From assembly GCA_027574665.1 (NCBI GenBank), contig CM050649.1, forward strand, positions 61,098,150 to 61,162,149: a DNA stretch of 64,000 nt, given 5' to 3'. This document shows, one piece after another, positions 9,466-22,048 of the stretch (within the stretch, counting starts at the first letter, position 1; the number at the start of each line of letters is the position of its first letter). Origin of the DNA: Rhynochetos jubatus. Taxonomy: Eukaryota > Chordata > Aves > Eurypygiformes > Rhynochetidae. A program made the translations under genes and the position numbers. Below the pieces are notes generated by a model, which did not search any database, had not been told where the DNA came from, and saw only the letters and a list, made by a program, of their open reading frames with translations.

Positions 9466-12400
9466 AAGCAGGAGCTGCCTGGAGGAGTTGCTGGGATTGT
9501 ATTAGCCAACATGTTTAAGCATATACATAGTGTCTCTCAACTGGTCTGTAGAAAGTAGGTGCTGCCTGGAGCATTCTTCAAAAGTAACTAAAACATCTAC
9601 TTGAAAAGGTCCTACAACAATTAGTCAAGTGCTTTGTTGTGGAGCTGGCTGGGACTTCAGTCAGCCTTTAGTTATTCTGCTGTCTCAAACCATCCTATTG
9701 CCTCATCTAGGCCGAGACTCTGGAGTTCCTCTACCACCCAGGGAACTGCTGACCCAGTGCACTAGATACTTACACAGGCCTGTTTCCCACCTATACTGCA
9801 ACTGTAACCATACAAAAGAAATGAATTTCATCCTGATCTCACCCAATCTACAATCCATAGATTTTTTTTCTCCACAGTTTCTGTGGAAGCATTCTCAATA
9901 GGACTCAGCTATAATGAAACAATATTTTCCCTCTGTAGTTATTGGCAATGGAACAATAAAATGTGTTTGAATTTATGCCAAGGTCCAATTATTTTCTTGA
10001 TACCAAAGATGCTGTTTTTTAACAGAGGTATCCACATTACCTTATGCAAAGAGTTGTTTAAACACATTCAGTCATCTTTGTTCTGTAAGCAGAATCCTTT
10101 TTCAAGTTCTTTGCCACGCTTGAAATCCTTGGTTTTGTACATACTGGATTAAATAACACCTGTTTTCCTTTCCTTTACAGCCAGTTCTGACTTTCTTTAT
10201 AATTTCTGTATCATGTTTTATGATCTTATATTTGCTTTTTATTTTATTGTGTCTGCTTTATTTCTAAATCTCCAGTTAGAAAAGTGATGGTTTTCCCAAT
10301 ACTTACATGCAAGTATTGTAGAAAGTGGTTCAGCTCCTGAAAGGGCTGCATCCTATGCTTGCTGATATCCTTACTTGATTTTTTTATCCACCCTGTCCTT
10401 CTCTGATTTTTGATAGACTTTCATATTCATTACTCATCTTTTACCACCACTTCTGTTTAGGGCCTGGGCTGCTTGTTTCCAAAGATGACAAATGCCTTTA
10501 TTTTATTTTATCATCCTGGTCTCACCCTTTTCTTCCCTGTGTTGGTAGTCAGTGATAGCTTACAAAACCCAGCCTGAACTAGAGAAAATAACTAGCAATT
10601 CCTCTAAGTTTTCTGTTTCTAATATTGTGCTAATTATCTATATGTCAACTTTTAGCAAGACAGGGTACTATAACTGTTTTTACTTCTGTTTCTGTTATTA
10701 TCTTAAGTGTTACAAATTACCATTTTGTTTTCCATTTATTCATAGTGACCTCACCAATTGGTAAAACCCATTTGTCACTATCTTTCCTTTTTAATACAAA
10801 ACTAAGTCCATATATAAGGTAGTGATTTATTTTCTCACATTTTGGTAGTAGAGTGTCATAGGCAGTGGGCAGTAAACAGTGTTCAACTCCTTCTGTCTGC
10901 ATATCCATACAGTTTGTGTATTAAAACCTTCAATTTTTGTTCTTTAATTCCCTGATTTAAGGACAGGGTCCACTGACCTTGCAGGCTTGGTATGTGTATA
11001 TGTTTGTTCTGAGTTTCTCCACTCACTGCTCACATTGCTGAAGAACGTGTGGTTGCACAAAAGCCAAGTTTTTTCAGTCATACACTCCCAGTGTCTCATG
11101 GCCAACTCCAGGACTGAACAGCTTGTTCACACAGTGTGAAAGTTTGCTACAGGCAAGTAACAGTTTGACCCACAGGCTATGACCTGTAATGTTTCCCTTT
11201 CCCTTTCCCTTTTCATCACTTATACAAATACTTCTGATCATCCACAGAACTTTCAGTGACTCCTCTAGAATTGTGCAATTAAGTTACTTTGTTTTACAGT
11301 TCCTAACACTATGAATAGACTACAGAACAACCTCATGGGTTTTCTATTCTACAGGGTCCTTCTGCTCACTCTCATTTTCTCAGTGTAATGCAATAACTTT
11401 GCATGCTTGTCAAATACTGTGAAAATCAAATTCAGCACCAGAGGGATTTGGGAAAAAAGTACCTACAGGAACCAAAGTAAGGCCCTCTTATACCTCTAAA
11501 AAATGTCATTTTAAGACAGATGGAGAGACTTCAGAAAGCATGCTGTGATACAGATTTCTTGATTGTGGTTTTTTTTCCCCAGCTACAAAAATATCCCAAC
11601 TAATTCTGTTTAAAGTTCTGTATCTACACCCTGAATTATTCTTTTTCTTTGTAAAATTCACTATAAATCTCATTATTATAACAGTTAAAAGATTGTTTCT
11701 AATTTTTCATATAAGTCTGTCTACCAATATGTTGATTTAAATGTTAACACAATATTCAAGTGACTGTGTTCCTTTGCTTTAAAATACAGCAGATCTCAGA
11801 GAGAGAAAAAAATAGAATGCTTCAGAAACGGTGTCACTTGACCAGCAGTGGTAAAACCTACATAAAATAATGACATTAAATTAAAAACATTTGAGTTTGG
11901 TGAAGCTTAGATGGATATCTCCCTGAAGTTGTCTCTTTTCTAGACTGGGGAACTGAGCTACTGAGAAAAACATCCTTTCATTCAATAGAATTTCACGATG
12001 TGGTGGATTAGGTTTGATTACCAGCCAAACTTCCACCCAGAATATCACTCACTTCTTGGTGGGAAAGGACAAAATAGGAAAAAGTGGAATGAGAAAGATT
12101 ATGGATCAATAAAATTGGAAATTGGATTATGGGTCAGGAAATTTACTTATCAATTATTGTTGTGAGTAAAATGGATATGACTTTGTGTGAAAATTAACTT
12201 TTTTTGGTTTTTTGACATATAATCACCTAACTGAATACAAAGTTGGTAAACAAAAAGCTGGGCATGTCCAGAGAGCCAATAAGGTGTAAATTAGAAGCTC
12301 TCATAAATCTGTCAACTGTAGAAGGAAATTAAGCACCGCAAGAAGATAACAGAACACTACGTTAGATATAGTCTGCCTAGTCCCTGTAAACACAGAAAAC

Positions 12401-12797
12401 ATTTAGGAAATGTAGATGTTGATGATTGACTTCAGATAGGTGTTTACTGAGTATTTAAAGGTTAAATTTTCTTAATAGCACAGCAACCAGAGCACACAGA
12501 AAGAAAATGAGGCACATCAAGGATTTCTAGCCACACTGTTTTCAGCAGTCCCTGCCTCGAACCATTGTTTTTCATAACCTTCTTGTATACACTAGTCATC
12601 AATCTTGTCCTCATAAAGGTAAAGCTCCGGTTAAGCAGGAAGGTGAGACAGCAGAAGAAATCATATGAGTTTGGCAAATAAGGTGCTTTCTGGGGAGAAA
12701 AAACATGCATTTTAAGTACATTTACAGTACTAGATTAAATATTTCTACATGGATAAAACCTGGGCACCATTAAGAAAAGCATTTTTCATAGAATGAG
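9466..12797. other. Unassigned sequence
   Basis: No gene or clear repeat is recognised in this 3.3-kb stretch. It contains a short (CCCTTT)n-like run near 11193-11213. Short frames show no domain. Confidence 0.5.
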
Positions 12798-13086
12798 AGG
12801 CTGAGTGAGCTGGGCCTCTTCAGGCTGGAGAGAGAAACTAGATGGGAATCCTATTCACTTGTATAAATTCATGATGGAATGTAGAGAAGAAATGGTACAC
12901 AGGCTCTTTGCAGCGATGCCCAGTGACAGGATAAGAGGCAGTGAGCCCAAATTAAAAACCAAGAGGTTGTCTCTGAAAACAAAAAAACACTTTATTTTAA
13001 GAGTGAGATCAGGCACTGAAACAAGGTGGTTTAGGAGTGTCTATCTGTGGAAACGCTCAAAAGCCAACCGGACATGCTCTAGGTGA
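12798..13086 (+). repeat. CR1 LINE fragment, ORF2 C-terminal part
   Basis: In sense orientation it reads as the end of CR1 ORF2: CAGGCTGGAGAGAGAA, GCCCAGTGACAGGATAAGAG, AACACTTTATTTTAAGAGTG and CAAAAGCCAACCGGACATGC. It stops at GCTCTAGGTGA, where LTR sequence begins. The CR1 3' tail is missing. Confidence 0.88.
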
Positions 13087-13478
13087 GCATAAAATATCAT
13101 GTTCAGTATATAAGTTGGATGTTGTGCCATGAGGGAAGAGTTCTCTCTTGGTCTCTAGCTCTTGGGCTGTCTCTCCCACTCTGGCTGTCGCTACTCGGGG
13201 ACTGGCTTAGCATTGATCGGCAGGTGGTGAGTAGTTGTGTAATTTGTTTTCTTTCCTGTTATTTGCATTACATATTATTAATACTAATATTAGGATTACT
13301 GGTATTGTTACTATTATTGGTATAATTCATTTTACTTTCAATTATTAAATCATTCTTATCTCAATCTACGAGTTTCCTTGTCTTTTTCTGCAATTCTCCT
13401 CCCCATCCTATTGGGGAGGAACAAAGTGAGTGAGTGGCTGTGTGGTACTTGGTTGCTGTCTGGGGTTAAAACACTACA
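13087..13478 (-). mobile_element. Group A LTR, truncated at its 3' side
   Basis: The reverse complement begins TGTAGTGTTTTAACCCC and runs through the AT-rich block to the ATACTGAACATGATATTTTA part just downstream of the TATA-like region (AGTATATAAG on the plus strand). About the last 300 bp of the usual LTR are absent, with CR1 sequence at the break. Confidence 0.85.
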
Positions 13479-14237
13479 CTACATGAAGGTTTTTTGTTTT
13501 ATTTCCCCTTGTATACATAAGACCCTATTCTGTGTGTTCAGTTCTTAGTAGGCTTTAGAACTCAGATTAGATTTTCCGAGCGAGTAGCCTCACTCAACTT
13601 TTAGACACACAATTGTTTTAGACAAAAGTTAGAATTACCATCTGCTACAGAATGCCTGGCACCATCTACCTTTCCAATGTTTTCAATAGAAATTAGGACA
13701 AGTTCAAGCTACCTGCCTATATAGAATCAGATCATGGTAGGTTGGAGGTTAACTCCTATTCACAAACCTGTCCAGAAAAGGTGTTTATTAGTATGTGAAA
13801 TAAGTAATTAAGGAAATTCCAGGGTAAAATAGACGTATACAATGAATTTGTGTAACTAACGTGGTTAGGCAATTTTGACAAGTAGAATGTCTGCCTTATG
13901 CCAGATCACATGTGAATCTTTGACATCAGAGTTTAAATGTAAATATACTTAACTGCAGTAAGCAGCTGCTTCTAAAGTATTGCAGCATTTCATCTGTATC
14001 TTTGTATTGAGTTCCAGCAATTTTTTTTCCCTCCAGGAGAAATGAAGAAAATACAAAAGGTTTTGAAAAATAATGAATTTGACTGCCTTTCCAGTATTGC
14101 AACTTGTCAATATCTAAAAAGAAAAGTTCTCATTTTTGCAGTACTGTTTTATACCTAAGGAAGATCAGCAAAAGAGTTTGATGTTGTGGACTAACTATGT
14201 TATATTGTTTTTCTTCAGAACTAAGGCATTTTTACTA

Positions 14238-14275
<38 letters not shown>

Positions 14276-14359
14276 CCCCCTCAATAAGCCAAAAAGCTTT
14301 TTCTTAAATCTTCAGTGAGGGAGGGCAGGAAGGGTATTGCTTTAAATCTGTGGTAGGCC
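13479..14359. other. Unassigned sequence
   Basis: Nothing is recognised except the poly-T tract at 14240-14275. Confidence 0.6.
14240..14275. repeat. Poly-T tract, 36 bases
   Basis: This is an uninterrupted run of 36 T, the longest homopolymer in the window. It could be a retroposed poly(A) on the minus strand, but I see no attached retrosequence. Confidence 0.98.
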
Positions 14360-14997
14360 TGTCGTGGTTTAACTCTGGCTAGCAAAATACCATGAAGCTG
14401 CTCTCACAAATCCCTCCTCCCCTCCCATGGTGGAGGGGAAGAACTGGAGGGAAAAGGACAAGGAAGCTCATAAAATTGAGATAAGTATTTACTAATTGAA
14501 TCTAAAATATTACACAAATACTATTAATAATAAATAATTAAAATAATAAAAATAAAGCATATGATACAACATGATACAATTACGATACAGTTGTTCACCA
14601 GCCATTGACCAGTGCACACCCAGGTGCTGAGTAGTGAGAGTTAGAGCCAGAGAGCCTGAGAGCTGCAGTCGGAGAGCGATCGCAGCCCGAGAGCCGCAGC
14701 CTGAGGGCCAGAGTCCAAGAGTGTCACAGAAGATTCCGAGTGAACACCTTCAGTGATAGCATGACTGGGAAAACTAAACAAACCCACCAACTCCCTCACA
14801 AACAAGCCAGCACAGGAGTTAGCAAAGCAGCTAATGCAGGAGTCAGGGAGAGTTTTAACAAGTGTATGGAAGTAAATGAGCAAGAGAGCAAGAGGGTAAT
14901 GGCTCCCGGACCCCCTCCTCGTCTATGCCCCGAGCATGATGTCCTATGGAATGAAATACTTCCTTGGTCAGTTTGGGTCAGCTGTTTGAACTGTGTA
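14360..14997 (+). mobile_element. Group A LTR, second subtype, 3'-truncated
   Basis: It starts TGTCGTGGTTTAACTCTGGC and carries the diverged interior of this subtype, with repeated GAGCCTGAGAGC-type units (about 14640-14730) and the CCCACCAACTCCCTCACAAA stretch. It shares these with 30716-31536 on the opposite strand. Homology stops at GAACTGTGT near 14997, where about 190 bp of the other copy are missing. The minus-strand frame 14796-15230 runs through this LTR into the next segment. Confidence 0.85.
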
Positions 14998-15002
14998 GTA
15001 AA

Positions 15003-15272
15003 AATTGGTAGAAAATTAAATGTCTGAAGTTTCTTCTTTATTTTTACACACTTGCCAGAATTTTCTATCATTGGTACTCCTTCTATGTTAGGGTAGGCAG
15101 CAATGGTCAGAAGGCTCTGGAACAGTCTGTCATAAATGAAAGTATTATCTCTCAGAACCATTAGACAATACATTGAACCAAACATATCTGGGTTAGAAAA
15201 TCTGGGTTGGTCAGCTACAATTGTCTCCATGTCACTATCACAATTTTTATATTGACTTCCTTCAATGTTATG
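15003..15272 (-). other. Unrecognised protein-like open frame next to a truncated LTR
   Basis: On the minus strand a frame stays open from about 15272 through an ATG at 15230 to the LTR edge near 15000. The deduced peptide contains ETIVADQPRFSNPDMFGS, then a hydrophobic stretch around FQSLLTIAAYPNIEGVP, and ends in a Lys-rich segment. The composition is more protein-like than neighbouring AT-rich frames. I do not recognise the family. It could be a retropseudogene piece, an ERV-internal remnant, an exon or chance. No firm splice sites were found. Confidence 0.2.
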
Positions 15273-18200
15273 CTTTTAAAATTTTGCTGCCATGATTGAT
15301 ATATTCTTACAACACAACAGTGGATCATAAAATAAGGTTATGGACTAAACTGCTACATCCTCCATAAGCTTACAAATCTTTGTGAAAGGCACTTGAGTAG
15401 GGATTTTTAACAACTGAAGTTAATAGTTGTTTATTGCTTAGAAATGCCATGAGATAATCATCTCTGATCAGCAACATAAGAAAATTAGGTTAGAAGTAGA
15501 ATACTCACTCAGAAAAACAGTGGTTCTCAATGCAGTACCAAGAATATTTTCTTAAAAGTGGAAAAAAAAGATACTTTAGGCAGTATCTGAGTCTCCACTG
15601 TAGGTGTGCAACCAAATTCTGAGATTTTTTTGTCAGCCTTAACCTATACATTAGTGCAATGAAAACTTTAAGCAGCATGATATGACTGTTAGTTCTCATC
15701 TAACAGAGTAGTTACTCAAGTGTAATGGAAAAATCAAGTAGTTCTAGTTAGCAATAAATTAAAAACAAAATAGATGTGTTCTTTTCCTATTCATATCAAT
15801 AACAAAATTCTTGTGGACCTCAAGAGAACAAGAAATTTAGACTTGTTATTTACATATCATACAGAAAAATCATAGCTTGTCAACAATGTAAGTTTTATTT
15901 ATCTCATGAAAATCTGAAAACTACAAAAAATAAGGTATTTTAGATTCTTTGTTGTGTGAGTGATACTGAAATATCATGTTAAGATGAGAATATGAAATAT
16001 ATGCATTATGAAGTGTGTGTACATACCTGCGTTAAGATTAATTGTGTATACAGGCAAAATGTAGGCTAATGTGTCCTTTAAAGATGCATAGAAACATAGG
16101 GTATATATTCTTAAATTTACATGTAAATTACAGTTTTATTAAAAGGTCAGTAAGTTTATAGTTCCCTTGTCAAATTAATTATTGTTTTAAAAGTACTCAT
16201 GGAAAAGAGAATGTACTCTGTCTGAGATGATATTTTAACTTTAAGTACTGTTTCAAAATAATGAAAATCCTTCTGCTGCAAATACACTGATTTAATGAAA
16301 TAGGGACAACCACACTAACATTACTTTAATACTGAAAAAAAAAAAAAAAAAAAAAAATTCTTTTGTGTAAGTATTTCAGAAGATGAAATTCAGCCCCAAA
16401 AATGAGATTAATTTAATGAAAATATAACATTTTTAGGCGATTAAGTGAAATTCCCTTGCAGAAGGTGAGGTCATCCAAACCACAATTACACAGTGTGTGA
16501 TCCAGGTGGTCAATTACAGGCTCAAATGTCTAATCATGAATATCATGAATATCATGGCAAAAATACAACCACAGTGAGCACTTTGTGATCAAGCCATGTG
16601 CTGGTTTAAATTAGAACCTAAGTAACTCTACACTGTAAATAAACCTACAAAAGATCAGGTTTCTTTCTAGGAAAATATTTAAGCAGATAAAGAACTGGAA
16701 TGCTTGGGTAATAATTGGTACTATGAACTTCAAAATGAGGCTTATAATGAAAGTGTAATATAACCTTAACTATAAATGTGTATCCAGAATTTCTTTAATG
16801 AAATAGATAGTAATAAGATAAAATGCGGTTTTATAGAAGAGTTGATTTTGCATTTCACAAAAAGATACATTCTTAAACAATATAGTGTGAGCAAAAGTAA
16901 TCTTTATTGGGTTTTATTATGATTTCTTCTTGATTTTTCATATGTAGATTCTCTTGTAAAGTGTTTTAAGACCAGTTACAGGAGTTTGCATAGGCAATGT
17001 GGCCATGTTTTCCACAAAAGAAAATCAGAAGTAGCTTCTGCTATGAGAGATTTAGATGAAGCAATGTCTTTGCCTTGGTGAAAAATATAATCCTCTTTTT
17101 AAGCCAGAATCCTTGTCTCTCTCACAGTTCTGACATGAAAATTCAGCATGCAGACTCTATAAATGAGTATTATAGAAAAAACAAACAAACAAACAAACAA
17201 AAAACCACAACAACCAAAAGACCCCAGAAAACCAGCAATGCCATCTTTCTTACTAGCAAGAGCAATACCAACAGCTGATCAGGAAGACTATGTGTTTTAC
17301 TGGTGTACTTTATATTTCTGCCTCATGAAAAACAATTGTAACATCTTTTTAGTTATTAGAAAAATCTCCTTTTCAGAAAGTTTCCACATATTGTTAGAAA
17401 CAATAAAAACATGGAGACTTACTGAATATTCTACCCAACTGTATGAAACCAGCTCACCCAGCTAACCACTGTTTATCTTTTCATAGATTTTTCTATGTGC
17501 TTAGACATATTTTCATAAAATAAATTAGGAAAAAAATAGCTGTGCTGTTAGCAACTTATTTACACTGTATGCACAATTCACACAGCTTCTCTTACACTGG
17601 GACATTCTCATAAGAAAGCTGAGGATGTGCTGGGTTTCTCCTACTATTTTTAACTGGTGGCTGACACCAGTTGCCTCTGAAGGCAAGATCTAGTCCTGTT
17701 GCAGTCATGAAAAGATTTGTAAACATAGAGTTATGTACATAGAACAAGACTGGAAATTGCTCTTGAACAAGTTTTCTCCGTGTGGAGATGAATTGGTTGA
17801 AGCTTCAGGGAGCCATTGCAGTGACATACTGTTCTTCTGATTAAATATCTCTGTTGTTTGATAGAATACCCAACAGTAGATTATTCATTCCTAGAAACAC
17901 CAGTTCTGTTAAAAGCAAATGTGTTTCTGTCTTTGCATATCTAGAAATAAATTATGGTACTTCTTGATAATGGACAGGACAATAAAAAATAAGATATAGT
18001 AAAGCATATACCCCAACAAAGCACAAAAATGCATAAATGAAAATATGATCTAAAACTGTTGGTTCTGCTAAACTGCATAATCTTTTCAGATTTGGGAAAA
18101 TGTCATGCTATCTGAACCGTATCTTTAACCTGACTCTTCAAGAGTAGTCTCACCACTTGAAGGTTAGTCATGTTTGATCTAATTCAACTGGTTACTTCAG

Positions 18201-18367
18201 CTTAATTTAGCCCTTTTTCAAAGTCTTACAAAATTCAAGCAAAACTAGTATGATTTTTCTGCTAATCTCTTCTTTTGACAATCAAAAAAAGTTTTCTGCT
18301 TCTATCAGATAAATTCAGTGCTAGTATGCTTTTTCTTATATTGCTTAAGCTCACACACATGCTTCAG
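15273..18367. other. Unassigned AT-rich sequence
   Basis: No gene or repeat family is recognised. It includes a 23-base poly-A at 16335-16357 and a (CAAA)n run near 17178-17200. Confidence 0.55.
16335..16357. repeat. Poly-A tract, 23 bases
   Basis: An uninterrupted A run without a recognisable retrosequence upstream. Confidence 0.98.
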
Positions 18368-19363
18368 TGTTCTGGTTTAGGCCCAGATGTGAACAAAAGA
18401 CCATGAGGTTCACACACTCCCTCACCCGGTGGGGTGGAGTGGAGAAAATATAAAGAAAGGATTGTGGATTAAGGCAAGGATCACTCACCAGTTATGGTCA
18501 CGGGCAAAACAGACTCAAATTGGGGATGAAAATTTAATTTAACTAGTTACCAATCAAATCAGAGTAACATGACGAGAGACAAAACAAAACGATGCTTAAA
18601 AACCTTCCTCCACATCCCCCCTTCATCCCACGCTACCTCCTCCACCCCAGCAGCACAAGAGGGCAGGGGATAAGGGTTTCCCAGACAATTTACAGGAAGT
18701 TGTCTCTGCTGCTCCTTCTTCCTCATTGGGAGGACTCCTCATACTCTTCCCCTGCTCTAGCATGGGGTCCCTCCTTTGGGAGACAGTCCTTCAAAAACTT
18801 CTTTGACATGAGTCCTTCCCAAGGGTGGCAGTTTTCTTCTCTAAATGCTCCAGCGTGTGTCACTTCTACAGGGTGAAGCCCTTCAGGAGCAGCCTGCTCC
18901 AGCGTGGACTTCCGACAGAGTCACAGACTCTTTGGGCACAGCCACCTGCTCTGGCGTGGGGCCCTCCCTGGGCTGCAGGCAGTTTTCTTCTCCCCCGTGA
19001 CCCTCCATGGCTGCAGGGGCACAGCCTGCCCTCTCACCTTGGGCTACAGGGGAAGCTCTGCTCCAGCCCACCTCCTCCCCACCTTTCCGCACTGACCTGG
19101 ATATCTGCCTGGCTGTCTCTTTCACATCCCATTCTTCTATCCACACTGATTCTCTTCATCCTGTTTCTGCTTTTGGCTCTGCCTCTCTTTTGTGTCCTCC
19201 CCCCTTACATATGTTACTCACAGAGATGTTGACTGATTTGGCCATGGGGAAAAGTGGGTCTGACTGGGAACTGGGGAAGGGTGGTGGTAGAGCAAGGGTT
19301 CTTGAAGCTTCTGACAAGAGCCATCCCTGTGGCCCTTCCCTGCTACCAAACCCTCCACCACCA
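18368..19363 (+). mobile_element. Solo ERV LTR, group B, near full length
   Basis: This 996-bp element starts TGTTCTGGTTTAGGCCC and ends CCACCACCA. The interior holds several diverged copies of a unit like CTCCAGCATGGGGTCCCTCC (about 18750-19060), typical of this avian LTR. Flanks TTCAG (18363-18367) and CTCAG (19364-19368) agree at 4 of 5 bases and fit a 5-bp target duplication, as made by ERVL-like integrases. No internal retroviral sequence is present. The overlapping frames at 18592-18876, 18825-19232, 18883-19146 and 19007-19504 are by-products of its GC-rich repeat units. Confidence 0.82.
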
Positions 19364-20040
19364 CTCAGAAAGAGACTATGTCTTCTTTATTTATTATTTG
19401 TAGGGCTTTTTACAATTGTTCTGTATTTCCAGGACCTATTGTACCATCCAAAAGATATATGTGAAATTGAAGGTTGCCTTTGTTGCCAAAACCTCATAGT
19501 TTAAGTAATGATAAGTAATGAGAAATAATAAGTAATAACAGATAAAGAAATGCAAAAAAGATAACAATGAAATTATCATATAAATGTAATACATTAATGA
19601 AAACATACCATACATTGCTGCAAAAAATCTGTAAGAGCTAAATTTAACAAAGGTCTTGAAAGTTTCTTTGAATATTTTTAAATAGACATTACATACTCAC
19701 TGACAAACATGTTATATCTCAAACTATTGCCAAAGTAATTCTGCAAAGCTTGAGCAGATAGACTCACCAATGTATAAGACTGTCAGCCTTTTAAAATCAT
19801 TCACATTTATATACAGGTACAGTAGATGCTTTACAAACTGTGGATAATCTTAGAAATAAAATGTTTTGCTAAAATAAATGACAATGATAAACAAGTTGCT
19901 GGCAAATTTAAAGAAACCATTTCTTTATGAAGGATAATTGCATCTAGAAAGTACAAATCCAAATCACTGAATGCTGGGGATGAAAAAATACAAAAACCAC
20001 AAACAACAATACCACACCACCAAGGGCAAATTTAACGTTT

Positions 20041-20263
20041 TTGGGGTTGGTTTGTGTGTGTGTGTGTGTGTGTTTGGTTATTGGCTTTTTTTTAATTAGT
20101 TTTGGGGTTTGGGTTTTTTTTTTTGTGGTTGGGGTTTTGGGTGTTTTCTGGGGTTTTTTTGGGGTTTTTTTGTTTTTTTTTTTTCTCTGTGTTTTTTGTT
20201 GTTGTTGTGGGGGTGTCTGTTCTTTATTTTTTGCTCTTTTTTTTTTTCTTAATATAGCATAGC
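20041..20263 (+). repeat. Strand-asymmetric G/T-rich tract with G-quadruplex potential
   Basis: It begins with GGGG at 20043-20046 and a (TG)n run at about 20053-20073. G-runs of three or four follow at 20104-20107, 20111-20113, 20131-20134, 20139-20141, 20150-20153 and 20161-20164, separated by T-rich loops. The plus strand is almost free of A and C over most of it. Six G-runs within 61 bases make quadruplex formation plausible, though some loops are long. Confidence 0.85.
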
Positions 20264-21139
20264 ACATATGTTTCTTCTTAGGCAGTGATAATCAGGAATG
20301 GTTCCCTCCAGTCTGACAGGAGAAAAACTGAATGGTAGAGCATTTAAAGATTAAAGGATATGCACTGAAAGTGTTTTGGGGACACATACTCTATGTGGCA
20401 ATTATGGAGATGTAGTTTATGTTTTTCATCCTGTTTCTGATACTTGTATAAGGTCTTGATCTTAAATTTTAAAGGTAGTAATGGATACAATTACAATTTA
20501 TTTCAGTTTTCAATAGAAATAGATAAACTATTTAAAATTACATGAGATCCCTTCTTATTTTCAGATTAATATCTGTTCTTGACAAGCACAACATGCTGTT
20601 TCATTTGTCTTGATTTAAGATTTTCATTTTTAAAGATAGATTGCATCATAAAACCAAGAGTATTGTCACAAGTTTATTTTATTTTTTTCCCATTTTGATC
20701 TTAATAGCCATACAACTTCATTAAATTATTTAGAAGATATCTATAAATAATACAATTATCTAGAATCTGAAAAGTGAAACTTCTACTAAATTCACATTTG
20801 CAATTTTTTTCAGTGACACATTAAGCATACTGTGTAGATTAGAAGAGTAGTATTAATTTCACAAGGTCATATCCAACCACCTTCTTTGTTTTATGTTTGC
20901 TTTGATTTATTGGAGCAGTTTCTTCTGGAGTATATTACTATTTCACACAAATAAGCCTAGTAATATCTAACTTATAAAGATTAAATTGTGCCCTTCATTA
21001 TTGACTATATGCATTGGAAAACTGAAGAATATCTAGCTATTTATTAATAGTAACATTTACTTGCAGAAGGTATATGTTATAGTATTTAAGCTAGGTAATT
21101 TGGCACTCTCGTAAGTATGAGTCAGGTGGTAAAGTAAGA

Positions 21140-21400
21140 AAGTGGCATGGAACCTAGCTACCTTCTTGTCCAGCTCTCCATCCAAAGGTAACCTCATTTC
21201 ATTCTTGATAGATATTTGCTTGATTTTTCTGAAATATCCTCAGTGATGGAACTTGCACAATGCCCCAACAAGCTTCTTCAATTTTTATCTCTTCACATTG
21301 TCAGAACATACTTCATAATATCTAAAAAAATATTCCTACCTTATCATCTTCTTAACATCTTCAATGACTATAGCTTTCATTAGCAGAAGAGTTCGTGTCA
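21140..21400 (-). repeat. Possible ancient CR1/L2-type LINE 3' remnant
   Basis: The layout resembles an antisense LINE 3' region: CTTCTTGTCCAGCTCTCCAT, TCCTCAGTGATGGAACTTGC, CACATTGTCAGAACATACTT and a run like ATATCTAAAAAAATATTCCT. Identity is low and I cannot name the subfamily. Confidence 0.35.
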
Positions 21401-22048
21401 TTTCAAACAGTTTCTATATACTTAGAAGAAGAATTGGATGCTGCAGGTAGTGGAAGGTACTGATAAGAGCTATTTTTTATTCCATTCAGGGAGTTAATTA
21501 TTCATGGAGTGTATAATCTTAGTTTCCGAAGATGTATATTTTAAATAGCATTGAAAGAAAGTATTTTGAACAAGCAGTATGAGAATGAGTTTTCCTAATC
21601 TATACAGATTCATTTTCACTGATATTAGTGATAAGTTCACATGAGTTTTCAGTAGAAGTATGCAGGAAGGGCCACATTGCCTTTTCTGGAGTTGAATTGC
21701 TTACCATAAATAGCAATTTAGCCTATTGTCTTCTAAAGAAGAAAACGTGTCTTCTCCACCATTCTTAATTATTTAAAAATATGGCTTGTTTTTGAAAATA
21801 GACAAGTTTGTTATTCGCCAATCAAATATGTTAACAATGTTAGTATTTTGTTCAGCCTTTGTTTAAAAAAAAAATAAAAAGAAAGAGGTTTTCAGAAAAT
21901 GAAGAAAAGAATTTTCAAGATCAGGGTCTTCTTAAATGCCAACAGGACATTCAGGTCTCAGTGAGTAAATAACTTCCTTGCATATAGATAACAGAGTCTG
22001 GGGATTTGATATACTAAGATACTGTACTGAACGTATTAATTAAGATAT

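Larger units (their letters stand above)
19364..22048. other. Unassigned sequence with a G/T-rich tract and a possible old CR1
   Basis: Apart from the G/T tract (20041-20263) and a possible ancient CR1 (21140-21400), nothing is recognised. Frames at 19944-20267 (minus) and 20041-20262 (plus) are translations of the low-complexity tract. Confidence 0.55.

Noticed and set aside
18592-19504. A cluster of frames up to 165 codons on both strands, including Leu- and Pro-rich peptides that resemble membrane segments
   Set aside because: They are translations of GC-rich repeat units in a group B LTR; several frames and both strands are open at once.
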